From an uncultured Lachnospiraceae bacterium (GTDB lineage: Bacteria; Bacillota; Clostridia; Lachnospirales; Lachnospiraceae): DNA of 21,414 nt. Positions 7,261 to 15,168 of the stretch are shown here, piece after piece. Made by a program: the position numbers and the translations under genes. The stretch lies in contig CAJTZH010000046.1 of the NCBI GenBank assembly GCA_910584325.1, forward strand, positions 1-21,414. Reading direction: 5' to 3'. The first letter of the stretch is position 1; every line of letters starts with the position of its first letter. The notes beneath the pieces were generated by a model. It saw only the letters and a program-made list of their open reading frames with translations. It did no database searches and was not told where the DNA came from.

Positions 7261-8439
7261 ATGATTTATTTGGATAATGCGGCAACGACTCAGGTGAAAC
7301 CGGAAGTAGCGGACGCCATGATGCCGTATTTTCATGAAAAATATGGAAATCCTTCCAGTCTCTATGAGATTGGGGTAGAGAATAAAGAGGCGATTAATGA
7401 AGCGCGGGTGCAGCTTGCGCAGACAATCGGAGCAAAGGATGGTGAAATTTATTTTACTTCAGGAGGGACGGAATCAGACAACTGGGCGCTTCGAAGCACG
7501 GCAGAAAGCTACTCGGACAAAGGAAAACACATCATTACCAGCACCATTGAACATCATGCCATTGCACATACCTGCGAATATTTAGAAAAAAAAGGTTACG
7601 AAATAACCTATATAAATGTCGACGATTGTGGTATGATAAAGATAAACGAATTAAAGAATGCGATTCGCAAGGACACCATTCTGATATCCGTGATGTTTGC
7701 CAATAACGAGGTAGGCACAATAGAGCCTGTTGAAGAAATTGCTCGGATTGCGAAGCAGGCGGACGTTTTGTTTCACACGGACGCGGTCCAGGCATACTGC
7801 CATGTTCCGATTCATGTCAAGAAATTGGGAATAGATATGCTCAGCGCCAGCGCCCACAAATTTGGCGGTCCCAAAGGGGTAGGTTTTCTTTATGTGAGAG
7901 AAGGAATCCTTCTTTCTCCGATGATGTTCGGCGGAGCCCAGGAGCGGACAATGCGCGCGGGAACCGAGAATGTCCCGGGAATTGTCGGAATGGCAGAGGC
8001 GGCAAAACTTTCCCACCGGTATCTTACCGGGAATATGGAGCGGGAGCGGCGTATGAGAGATTATCTGGTAAAGCGTGTCATGCGCGAGATTCCGTTTGTC
8101 CGTTTTAACGGTTCCAAAACCAGCAGGCTTCCCGGCAACGCTAGTTTCAGTTTCGGTTATGTGGACGGACAGACGCTGGTTGTTATGCTCGATATGGAAG
8201 GCGTGTGCGCGTCAAGCGGTTCAGCTTGTTCGTCGTCTTCCCATGCGCCTTCTCATGTACTGACGGCTATGGGAATACCTGAAAGTACAGCGCTTGCGAC
8301 ACTTCGTCTTACGATTGGCGCAGATACGACAAGGGACGAGGTGGACAAAACGGTCAATGCCTTAAAGAAGATTGTGGCGCAGCTGCGCAGCAAATCGGCG
8401 GATTATCAGAGGGCGCTCCGAAAGAATTACTGGAGGTAA
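7261..8439 (+). CDS. Cysteine desulfurase (NifS/IscS class, YrvO-like)
   Basis: This 392-aa PLP enzyme takes sulfur from cysteine as a persulfide, leaving alanine. The N-terminus MIYLDNAATT is typical. EHHA (97-100; His99 stacks on PLP), HTDAVQA (Asp174) and SASAHKFGGPKG (Lys200, the PLP Schiff base) are all present. The active-site Cys323 lies in SSGSACSS. I chose ATG 7261 because it gives the canonical N-terminus and GGGCGG precedes it; a GTG at 7252 is a possible alternative that adds three residues. mnmA follows after 1 nt and no iscU/nifU scaffold gene is present. This matches the B. subtilis YrvO-MnmA arrangement, in which the desulfurase feeds MnmA directly. Supplying Fe-S assembly as well cannot be excluded. 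Confidence 0.93.
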   Translation: MIYLDNAATTQVKPEVADAMMPYFHEKYGNPSSLYEIGVENKEAINEARVQLAQTIGAKDGEIYFTSGGTESDNWALRSTAESYSDKGKHIITSTIEHHAIAHTCEYLEKKGYEITYINVDDCGMIKINELKNAIRKDTILISVMFANNEVGTIEPVEEIARIAKQADVLFHTDAVQAYCHVPIHVKKLGIDMLSASAHKFGGPKGVGFLYVREGILLSPMMFGGAQERTMRAGTENVPGIVGMAEAAKLSHRYLTGNMERERRMRDYLVKRVMREIPFVRFNGSKTSRLPGNASFSFGYVDGQTLVVMLDMEGVCASSGSACSSSSHAPSHVLTAMGIPESTALATLRLTIGADTTRDEVDKTVNALKKIVAQLRSKSADYQRALRKNYWR

Positions 8440-8440
8440 T

Positions 8441-9511
8441 ATGTCAGCAAAAAAAGTAGTTGTAGGCATGTCGGGAGGCGTGGATTCTTCCGTGGCGGCT
8501 TACCTGCTGAAAAAGCAGGGATATGAGGTCATTGGCGTGACCATGCAGATGCAGGAGAGTGAAGATAAAAGAGAGCTTGTTGAGGAATGCGGCAAAGACT
8601 GCATTGCAGCAGACGCAATGCGGGTTGCCAATAGCATTGGAATTGCGCATTATGTGTTGGATTTTAGGAAAGAATTCAAAGAACATGTGATTCATTATTT
8701 TCTGAGAGAATATGCCTGCGGGCGCACGCCAAATCCCTGCATAGTCTGTAATCGTTATGTAAAATGGGAAGCGCTTTTAAACAGAAGCAAGGAGCTTGGA
8801 GCGGATTATATCGCGACAGGGCATTACGCGAGAATTGCGCGGCTTTCAAACGGCAGATTTGCCGTTAGAACTTCGGTAACGGCAAAGAAGGACCAGTCAT
8901 ACGCGCTATACAATCTTACGCAGGACCAGCTTAAAAGGACACTGATGCCCGTAGGTGGTTATACAAAGGAGGAGATTCGCCGTATCGCAAAAGAAGCGGA
9001 AATTCCTGTGGCAGATAAACCGGACAGTCAGGATATCTGTTTTGTGCCGGATGGAGACTATGTACGATTTATTGAAGAAAACGGCGTGTCTGCCGGCAGA
9101 GGGAATTTTGTGGACACGGCGGGAACTGTACTGGGAACACATAAAGGAATTTATCATTACACGGTAGGACAGAGAAAAGGATTAAATCTTGCCCTCGGAC
9201 ATCCTGTCTTTGTCAAAGAGATACATAAGGACAAAAACGAAGTGGTGCTTGCGGACAACGAGGCGCTGTTTACGGACAGGCTTGTAGCGGAGCGAATGAA
9301 TTATATGTCGCTTGAAGATTTCAGCGGGGAGTTGCGCGCTTTTGCTAAAATCCGTTATAATCATAAAGGTACATGGGCAACCATTAGAAAGGTTTCGGAT
9401 GACAGAATTGAGTGTGTGTTTGATGAACCGGTACGCGCAGTGACTCCGGGACAGGCCGTTGTATTTTATGACGGTGAGTTTGTTTTAGGCGGAGCAATTA
9501 TTATAGAGTAG
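8441..9511 (+). CDS. mnmA: tRNA-specific 2-thiouridylase MnmA
   Basis: This 356-aa enzyme makes 2-thiouridine at the wobble position (U34) of Lys, Glu and Gln tRNAs. The PP-loop SGGVDSS (residues 11-17) binds ATP and activates the uridine. The conserved pair of sulfur-relay cysteines is present: Cys103 in TPNPCIVCN and Cys200 in SQDICFV. The position corresponding to the E. coli active-site Asp99 is Cys100 here, a variant I recall as common in other MnmA proteins. YHYTVGQRKG and the C-terminal beta domain are intact. I chose the ATG at 8441: the GGAGGT site overlaps the last codons of the desulfurase gene, and an upstream in-frame start at 8372 would run through that gene. It is translationally coupled to its likely sulfur donor. 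Confidence 0.97.
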   Translation: MSAKKVVVGMSGGVDSSVAAYLLKKQGYEVIGVTMQMQESEDKRELVEECGKDCIAADAMRVANSIGIAHYVLDFRKEFKEHVIHYFLREYACGRTPNPCIVCNRYVKWEALLNRSKELGADYIATGHYARIARLSNGRFAVRTSVTAKKDQSYALYNLTQDQLKRTLMPVGGYTKEEIRRIAKEAEIPVADKPDSQDICFVPDGDYVRFIEENGVSAGRGNFVDTAGTVLGTHKGIYHYTVGQRKGLNLALGHPVFVKEIHKDKNEVVLADNEALFTDRLVAERMNYMSLEDFSGELRAFAKIRYNHKGTWATIRKVSDDRIECVFDEPVRAVTPGQAVVFYDGEFVLGGAIIIE

Positions 9512-9526
9512 AGGAGATTATGTTGT

Positions 9527-10840
9527 ATGTGGTATGAAGAGGCTGTATTTTATCAGATTTATCCGTTGGGATTTTGCGGTGCGCCCACGGAAAATGACGG
9601 TGTGACCGTATCAAGGATTTTAAAGGTGATTGACTGGATTCCTCATATGAAGGAACTGGGGATTGGCGCGATTTATTTTTCGCCGGTATTTGAGAGCGAC
9701 GCGCACGGCTATGATACCAGGGATTATAGCCGGATTGACTGCCGTCTGGGAACAAACGAAGATTTTAAGAAAGTGGTAAGAGCATGTCATGAAGCGGATA
9801 TCCGCGTCGTGATTGACGGTGTGTTTAACCATGTGGGAAGAGGATTTTTCGGATTTCAGGACGTGTTACAAAACCGTGAAAATTCCCGTTATAAAGACTG
9901 GTTTCACATTAATTTTGGAGGAAATAACGGGTATAACGACGGGTTGTGGTATGAAGGCTGGGAAGGATATTTTAATCTGGTAAAGCTTAATCTGCGCAAT
10001 CCGGAAGTTGTCGGATATCTTCATGACCAAATACGCGGCTGGGTATCGGAATTTGATATTGACGGACTGCGTCTCGACGTGGCATATTGTCTGGACAATG
10101 ATTTTATACACGGACTCCGTGAACTTGCAAACAGCATTAAACCCGGATTTTTCCTGCTTGGCGAGATGCTTCACGGCGATTATAATATGAAAATGAATGA
10201 CGGCATGCTGCACAGCGTGACAAATTATGAATGTTATAAGGGTCTGTATTCAAGCTTTAATTCCATGAATATGTTTGAGATTGCCCACAGCATTAACAGG
10301 CAGTTCGGGAAGGAAAACTGGTGCCTGTACAGAGGAAAGCATCTGCTTAATTTTGTGGATAATCATGACGTAAACCGTATCGCGAGTACATTGACCAATG
10401 AAAAGCATCTGCCGTTAATTTATGGTCTTATGATGTCCATGCCGGGTATTCCATGCATTTATTATGGCAGCGAGTGGGGTGTCCAGGGCGTTAAGGCAAA
10501 CGGAAGCGACGCGGGAATCCGCCAAAGCTATGATACCTTCGAATTCAATGAACTGACGGAACGGATAGCAAAGATGGCAAAGGCTCATAGTGAAAGCAAA
10601 GCGTTATGTTATGGCGATTATGAGATGCTTGTTCTGACAAACAGGCAGTATGTGTTCCAGAGAACGGCGGCAGACGAGAGAGTGATTGTTGCTATCAACG
10701 CGGACGAAAATCCGTATACGGCGCATTTTAACGCGGGATGCGGCATGGCGGAGGATTTACTTACAGGAGAGAACCATGACTTTGGAGGGGGCAGCGAACT
10801 TTTACCGTATTCGGTGAGTTTTTGGAAGTGTGAGCGGTAG
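9527..10840 (+). CDS. Cytoplasmic GH13 alpha-glucan hydrolase (alpha-amylase family)
   Basis: This 437-aa glycoside hydrolase is of the alpha-amylase family. The four GH13 conserved regions are visible: DGVFNHV (97-103), GLRLDVA (180-186; nucleophile Asp184), LLGEMLHG (210-217; acid/base Glu213) and FVDNHD (276-281; Asp281). It starts directly with the TIM barrel (AVFYQIYPLGF). There is no signal peptide and no N-terminal CBM34 domain, so it is an intracellular enzyme, probably acting on imported maltodextrins or stored glycogen. A short beta domain closes the C-terminus (about 360-437). Cyclomaltodextrinase, maltogenic amylase and alpha-glucosidase cannot be told apart by eye. The GAGGAG site lies between the mnmA stop and the ATG. 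A 15-nt gap suggests cotranscription with mnmA, with no obvious functional link. Confidence 0.9.
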   Translation: MWYEEAVFYQIYPLGFCGAPTENDGVTVSRILKVIDWIPHMKELGIGAIYFSPVFESDAHGYDTRDYSRIDCRLGTNEDFKKVVRACHEADIRVVIDGVFNHVGRGFFGFQDVLQNRENSRYKDWFHINFGGNNGYNDGLWYEGWEGYFNLVKLNLRNPEVVGYLHDQIRGWVSEFDIDGLRLDVAYCLDNDFIHGLRELANSIKPGFFLLGEMLHGDYNMKMNDGMLHSVTNYECYKGLYSSFNSMNMFEIAHSINRQFGKENWCLYRGKHLLNFVDNHDVNRIASTLTNEKHLPLIYGLMMSMPGIPCIYYGSEWGVQGVKANGSDAGIRQSYDTFEFNELTERIAKMAKAHSESKALCYGDYEMLVLTNRQYVFQRTAADERVIVAINADENPYTAHFNAGCGMAEDLLTGENHDFGGGSELLPYSVSFWKCER

Positions 10841-10870
10841 GAAAGGGACATAGGTATTAAAGAGGACAGA

Positions 10871-10951
10871 ATGGAATGGAAAGCATTGATAAATAAACAA
10901 ATCAGCCTTGATGATAAATATTTGATGATGTATAGAAGAGGAGTAATATGA
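10871..10951 (+). CDS. Possible 26-aa leader ORF overlapping the glycosyltransferase start
   Basis: A 27-codon frame (ATG to TGA) has a GAGG site 5 nt upstream. Its stop overlaps the ATG of the next gene as ATGA, the usual arrangement for translational coupling. The peptide starts MEWKALINKQ and ends YRRGVI; I recognise no family. A hydrophobic or regulatory motif (for example runs of one amino acid) is not evident. It fills most of the 107-nt gap, in which I otherwise see no convincing promoter or terminator. It could be chance. Confidence 0.3.
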   Translation: MEWKALINKQISLDDKYLMMYRRGVI

Positions 10952-12819
10952 AAACGGGAATAAAGAAAGCAGAATATATCAGAATTGGGATATTTGCGGC
11001 AGTTGTGTTTTTGCAGATGTGTGTTCTGGTGTACTGTTTTACTGTAAAAAAGAAAGATTATCATAGTGACGAATTGTTTTCCTACGGATTGGCGAATAGC
11101 TACTATCAGCCGTTTATCAATGCAAATGACCATGAAGGGATTGAACAGATTAATAATCACAAATGGCTTTCGGGGGAAGTAATTAATGATTATTTGTCGG
11201 TAGAGAAAGAACACCGCTTTGCCTATGACTCCGTATACTATAATAATTCAAAAGACGTACATCCTCCGTTTTACTACATGGTATTGCATACGATTTGTTC
11301 TTTTTTTCCGGAAATATTTACGGAATGGTTTGGCTTTGGACTCAATCTGGTACTGTTTTTACTGAGTCAGATTTTAATTTATCTGATTATGAGGGAAATA
11401 ACCAAAAGCAGCGTTTTGTCTCTGGCAGCAGTCGTACTCTATGGTTTTAATCAGGGAGGAATCGATACATATATTTTTGTAAGAATGTATGCTATGTGTA
11501 CATTCTTTTTGCTGCTCTGCCTCTATCTGCATATCAGGTTGTTTTATGGAGACGGTAACAAATACAAGCTTTTTATTTTGCTGGCGTTCACCACTTTTTT
11601 GGGCGGAATGACACATTATTACTATTTAATAGCGGCGGGAGTAATTTCGGCATGTTTTTGTATCTGGTATCTTACAAAAAAACAATACAGGTTTCTGGTA
11701 TTGTATGCCGTTATTATGCTGGCTGCGGCGGGAATGGTGATAGCCGCGTATCCTTTTGTCCTGACACAGCTTTTGCGCTTTGAGGGAAACCGTGACGTCG
11801 CGTCAAATTCTTACGGCGGATTCTGGTTTGAATGGAGAGTTCTGATCAGTTGTATGGTGTCCGAACTGTCAGGAATTAATCTTTCCATCATGCCGACATA
11901 TTTTTGGATATATTTGACGGAAGTTATGCTGGCTGCGGCTGTCGTTTTGATTCCGGCATGCTTTCTGTTGCGCAAAGAAACATGGTTTCAGCATGCTGTA
12001 TCGTGGCTGAAAGATAAAGTAAAAAATATGGCGAAAGGGTTATTGCGGATAAATGTTGTGCATTTATCAATGGTATTCTGTTCCGCTGCGCTCATGATTG
12101 CTGCCGCGGCTACGGTGCCGGTATATAAAATGGGGACGGCGGCGACAAGGTATTTGTTTCCAATATATCCTGTACTGATAATTTTGTTTGTGCTGTTGTT
12201 AAACAGTATGGCAGCGGCAGTGTTGAGATTTGTGCTGTTTTTTATCGGTAAGAACGGTTTAGAGGCAGAAAAGAGTATAAAAATCAGACATGTGCTTGCA
12301 ATGACGGCGATTCTCGTATGTCTGCTGATGAATCATCTGTATACTAGGATAAATTTTTATTTTGATTATGAAAAAGAACGTCTGATTCAAAATTATGTAA
12401 AATTAGACGAATTGCCGCGGGACGCAGATTATATATTTGTATTAAGAGAGTTTTGGATTTTGAATTGTTTGACGCCTTCGTTCCGGGATATTCCACATTT
12501 TTTTGCGACAAATGTGGACGCGTTGTTTTATTTGGAAGATGAACTGAATGCGCTGGAGTCACAGAATCCTGTGTATCTTGTGATGGAAATTCCAAACTGG
12601 AAAGATTTGGCGGGGACAGACGAAGAGGAACTAAAGCTTGACAAGGAGTTTGAACATAAAATGCAGACGGCGGGGGATGTGGAGAGCGAGAGAACAAAAG
12701 AGATATTGAAGGAATATGAAACATTTTTCAGAAATTTAAATATATGCGGCTGTTTTGAGTATATTGGCAATAGTGCGGTTTATGGAAGAGAAGTTTTTAT
12801 ATTCAAAATAAAATCATAG
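10948..12819 (+). CDS. GT-C-type membrane glycosyltransferase (family 39-like)
   Basis: This 623-aa protein has about ten transmembrane segments and a soluble C-terminal part (about 470-623). The pattern is that of lipid-sugar-dependent GT-C transferases (PMT/ArnT-like, GT39/GT83): an acidic pair on the first outer loop after TM1 (YHSDELFSYG, Asp41-Glu42) and a DVHPPFYY motif (103-110) in the same loop. Such enzymes move a sugar from a polyprenyl-phosphate donor to a surface acceptor on the outer face of the membrane. Acceptor and sugar are unknown. It ends about 100 nt before the type IV pilus genes with no visible terminator between, so a surface or pilus glycosylation role is possible but only inferred. 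It uses ATA isoleucine codons often, unlike the mnmA and pilC neighbourhoods, which hints at a different history. Confidence 0.75.
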   Translation: MKTGIKKAEYIRIGIFAAVVFLQMCVLVYCFTVKKKDYHSDELFSYGLANSYYQPFINANDHEGIEQINNHKWLSGEVINDYLSVEKEHRFAYDSVYYNNSKDVHPPFYYMVLHTICSFFPEIFTEWFGFGLNLVLFLLSQILIYLIMREITKSSVLSLAAVVLYGFNQGGIDTYIFVRMYAMCTFFLLLCLYLHIRLFYGDGNKYKLFILLAFTTFLGGMTHYYYLIAAGVISACFCIWYLTKKQYRFLVLYAVIMLAAAGMVIAAYPFVLTQLLRFEGNRDVASNSYGGFWFEWRVLISCMVSELSGINLSIMPTYFWIYLTEVMLAAAVVLIPACFLLRKETWFQHAVSWLKDKVKNMAKGLLRINVVHLSMVFCSAALMIAAAATVPVYKMGTAATRYLFPIYPVLIILFVLLLNSMAAAVLRFVLFFIGKNGLEAEKSIKIRHVLAMTAILVCLLMNHLYTRINFYFDYEKERLIQNYVKLDELPRDADYIFVLREFWILNCLTPSFRDIPHFFATNVDALFYLEDELNALESQNPVYLVMEIPNWKDLAGTDEEELKLDKEFEHKMQTAGDVESERTKEILKEYETFFRNLNICGCFEYIGNSAVYGREVFIFKIKS

Positions 12820-12840
12820 AATGTTCAAAATATTAATAGA

Positions 12841-12864
12841 AAATTTACAAATAAATTTACAAAT
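12841..12864 (+). repeat. Perfect 12-bp tandem repeat upstream of pilus operon
   Basis: Two exact head-to-tail copies of AAATTTACAAAT. The second copy contains the -35 hexamer of the pilus promoter. This could be an AT-rich UP-like element, a regulator site pair, or a slippage-prone repeat. Confidence 0.85.
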
Positions 12865-12884
12865 AGGTTATGTTATGATATACT
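12856..12884 (+). promoter_or_regulatory. Promoter of the type IV pilus operon
   Basis: TTTACA (12856-12861), a 17-nt spacer, then TATACT (12879-12884) with an extended -10 (TGA directly before it). The predicted start is near 12891, about 33 nt before the pilC ATG. Expected sigma-A type. The -35 sits within the tandem repeat at 12841-12864. Confidence 0.75.
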
Positions 12885-12923
12885 TTATACAGTAAAACGT
12901 AGTCTACAGATAGGAGAGAAGAG

Positions 12924-14141
12924 ATGGCGTCCTTTAATTATAAAGCACTTATGCCTGACGGCAAGGAAGTGAAGAGCAGTGTCAATGCGATTGACATGGA
13001 AGAAGCTAAGGCAATGGTTAAGGCACAAGGCGGAATGTTGCTTGATATTAACGAGGCCGGCGCTCTGGACAAGGAGATTGAACTGCCTTTTAATTTAGGA
13101 CAGAAGAAAGTGAGTTCCAGAGATTTGTGTGTATTTTGCCGCCAGTTTGTCAGTATTATTGAAGCAGGTGTCAGCATTGTGCAGGCGTTGGAGATGCTTT
13201 CAGAGCAGACGGAGAATAAGAGGCTTGCTAAGGCATTGCAGGAGACGAAAGACAACGTGGAAAAGGGAGATACGTTGTCGTCTGCCTTTATGAGAAATCC
13301 CGACATCTTTCCGAAGCTGTTTGTCAGCATGGTTGAGGCGGGTGAAGCTTCCGGAAGTCTGGAAGTTGCCGTTTCGCGTATGGCGGTTCAGTTCGAAAAG
13401 GATAATCATATTAAGAGTCTCGTAAAGAAAGCAATGACATATCCGATTGTGCTGCTCTGTGTTGCTGTTCTCGTCGTAATTGCGATTCTTACATTTGTAA
13501 TGCCTACGTTTGTGGATATGTTTGAGACGATGGATGTTGAACTTCCGTTCATGACGAAGCTTCTGATTTCTGCCAGTAATTTTGTCGTACATAAATGGTA
13601 TGTTCTGATTATTGCTGTTGTGGTTGTTGTCGCGGCATGGATTGTATTTTCTCATAATCCGCAGGGTAAGTACCTGATTGCCAAAGCACAGATTAAAGTG
13701 CCGGTGTTGAGTAATCTTGTTATGAAGACGGCGTGCGCGCGCTTTGCGCAGACGCTGCAGACACTTTTGATGGCGGGCATGTCAATGATGGACGCGCTGG
13801 ATATCTGCTCGAAGACAATGGACAATTTGCTGTATCGGGATGCGCTGCTGGATGTCAGGGATAATGTATCGTTAGGTTCTTCTCTGGCAGGTGAATTAAA
13901 GCGGACGAAACTGTTTCCGGCGATGATTTGTCATATGGTAGGTATTGGCGAAGAGACAGGTAATCTTGAACAGATGCTTGAGAGCTGCGCGAATTATTAT
14001 GATGAGGAAGTGGAGAATGCGACACAGCAGCTTACGGCGATGTTGGAGCCGTTGATTATCGTGGTGATGGCGTGTATGGTATTATGTATCGTGCTTGCGA
14101 TTTATACGCCGATGATGAAGATGTATGATTCTATCGGATAA
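12924..14141 (+). CDS. pilC: Type IV pilus inner-membrane platform protein PilC
   Basis: This 405-aa protein is of the T2SSF/PilC/GspF family. It has a small N-terminal beta domain (1-50; NYKALMPDGKEVKS) and two homologous cytoplasmic helical domains. FCRQFVSIIEAGVSIVQALE with VEAGEASGSLE, and FAQTLQTLLMAGMSMMDALD with VGIGEETGNLEQML, are the two copies of the family signature. Transmembrane helices lie at about 173-193, 225-243 and 375-395. PilC is the membrane base on which the extension and retraction ATPases act to insert pilins. The RBS GGAGAG precedes the ATG. It is the first gene of the pilus operon; no PilB or PilT gene precedes it. ComGB (competence) is the alternative, but the PilM-PilN and PilO genes downstream point to a true type IV pilus. 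Confidence 0.95.
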   Translation: MASFNYKALMPDGKEVKSSVNAIDMEEAKAMVKAQGGMLLDINEAGALDKEIELPFNLGQKKVSSRDLCVFCRQFVSIIEAGVSIVQALEMLSEQTENKRLAKALQETKDNVEKGDTLSSAFMRNPDIFPKLFVSMVEAGEASGSLEVAVSRMAVQFEKDNHIKSLVKKAMTYPIVLLCVAVLVVIAILTFVMPTFVDMFETMDVELPFMTKLLISASNFVVHKWYVLIIAVVVVVAAWIVFSHNPQGKYLIAKAQIKVPVLSNLVMKTACARFAQTLQTLLMAGMSMMDALDICSKTMDNLLYRDALLDVRDNVSLGSSLAGELKRTKLFPAMICHMVGIGEETGNLEQMLESCANYYDEEVENATQQLTAMLEPLIIVVMACMVLCIVLAIYTPMMKMYDSIG

Positions 14142-14162
14142 CAATGCTTGAGGATGAGAATT

Positions 14163-14642
14163 ATGAGAGACAGAAACGCGAATGCCGGATTTTCTTTGGT
14201 GGAATTGATGGTGGTTGTGGCAATCATATCAGTGCTGGTTGGCGTATTTGCGCCCGCCCTGTTGCGTCAATTGGAGAAAGCCAGAATTGTAAAGGACAAG
14301 GCGACGGTTGATGCGGTTGCTACGGCGGTAGCTGTGGCGTGGAACGACCCGGAGGTGACGGATAAGTCTGTGGCGTCGGGTGACTCGCTTGTTTCGGTTT
14401 CGACCGGTATTGACGTCGGAGACGCAACAGTGGCTTACGACGGAGCGGGCGGAGATTTTAGTTCCGCATGCCGGATAGTGCTTGGATATTCACAGGTGAG
14501 TTTTGAATCTGACGCTTTTTCGGGAGTAACTTTGCTTAAGACGGAGATTGATTTGGTCACCAATAAGGTTCATGTGACGGCGGAAGGCTCGTCGATTGAA
14601 CTGCCAGACGGCAGTATTGGTGAATATTACGTTATCAAATGA
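14163..14642 (+). CDS. Type IV prepilin, minor pilin candidate
   Basis: This 159-aa prepilin has a 9-residue leader ending in Gly9, cleaved before Phe (G/FSLVELMVVVAI). Glu is at position +5 and a hydrophobic helix (about 10-35) follows. The globular part shares a pattern with the next gene (APxxLxQLxKA, KDKxTxD, ATAV, DP, and GY..V..ES...TNKV.V near the end), so the two are paralogues. I chose ATG 14163: GAGG lies 9 nt upstream, and the alternative TTG (14148) and ATG (14154) starts would overlap this site and lengthen the leader. Compared with the next pilin it has a weaker RBS and GC-richer codons, which suggests lower expression. It has one Cys in the globular part, so no classical C-terminal disulfide loop. 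Confidence 0.92.
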   Translation: MRDRNANAGFSLVELMVVVAIISVLVGVFAPALLRQLEKARIVKDKATVDAVATAVAVAWNDPEVTDKSVASGDSLVSVSTGIDVGDATVAYDGAGGDFSSACRIVLGYSQVSFESDAFSGVTLLKTEIDLVTNKVHVTAEGSSIELPDGSIGEYYVIK

Positions 14643-14648
14643 ATTGAT

Positions 14649-14669
14649 TTAGCACAATACCCGTGCTGA
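14649..14669 (+). other. Hairpin between the two pilin genes
   Basis: A 7-bp stem (TTAGCAC / GTGCTGA, one U-G pair) with a 7-nt loop, in the 64-nt gap between the two pilin genes. AT-rich sequence but no clean T-run follows. It could be a processing or stabilising hairpin that raises the downstream pilin message, or a weak terminator. Confidence 0.4.
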
Positions 14670-14706
14670 TTAATTATAAACATTTATTTTAAGGAGGCAT
14701 TTTATT

Positions 14707-15147
14707 ATGAAAAATGAAATGAAGTTAAACAACAAAGGTTTCTCGTTAGTAGAGCTGATTGTTGTAATTGCTATTATGGCAATTTTGGTTGGTGTTCTGG
14801 CACCGTCCGTATTGGGACAGCTTGACAAGGCAAAGGTTGCAAAAGATAAGCAGACAATTGATACGATTGCAACTGCTGTAGTAGTAGCTTATACAGACCC
14901 GGATATTACAGGTTCTAAAGAAATTACGTCATTCCCTCTTGGTACAACTACCGAATATACCGGAACACCAGATATTAAATCATTTATGGATGTTATTCAT
15001 ACGACAGTAGGATATACGGAAGTTGCAATTGAGTCGAATGAGTACAAGGGTGCAGACGCGATTACAATCGAAATCAACACCACAACAAATAAAGTTAAAG
15101 TTAAGCTTATGAAGGGTACAGAAGAATTATATTCAACTACGAAGTAA
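14707..15147 (+). CDS. pilA: Type IV prepilin, probable major pilin
   Basis: This 146-aa prepilin has an 11-residue leader cleaved after Gly11 (G/FSLVELIVVIAIMAI), with Glu at +5 and a hydrophobic N-terminal helix. The globular part is Thr-rich, has no cysteines and is paralogous to the preceding pilin. Three features suggest it is the main pilus subunit: a consensus RBS (AAGGAGG), a hairpin-bearing 64-nt leader, and codon choice (many GCA, GTA, ACA and GTT) unlike the GC-rich choice in the pilin before it. This is inference; no expression data are visible. The next gene encodes the peptidase that would process it. Confidence 0.9.
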   Translation: MKNEMKLNNKGFSLVELIVVIAIMAILVGVLAPSVLGQLDKAKVAKDKQTIDTIATAVVVAYTDPDITGSKEITSFPLGTTTEYTGTPDIKSFMDVIHTTVGYTEVAIESNEYKGADAITIEINTTTNKVKVKLMKGTEELYSTTK

Positions 15148-15168
15148 GTTTGTGATACGGGTGGAACA

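Noticed and set aside
10908..10936. TTGATG - 17 nt - TATAGA as a promoter for the glycosyltransferase
   Set aside because: The transcript would start about 5 nt before the ATG and would lack the ribosome-binding site.
13200..13655. 151-codon minus-strand open frame opposite pilC
   Set aside because: It is antisense to conserved PilC domains, and its composition (many Asn, His, Arg) is that of a shadow frame.
12924..15147. Competence (ComG) pseudopilus instead of type IV pilus
   Set aside because: The PilM-PilN fusion, PilO and large minor pilins downstream are not part of ComG operons, and the pilins lack the ComGC pattern.
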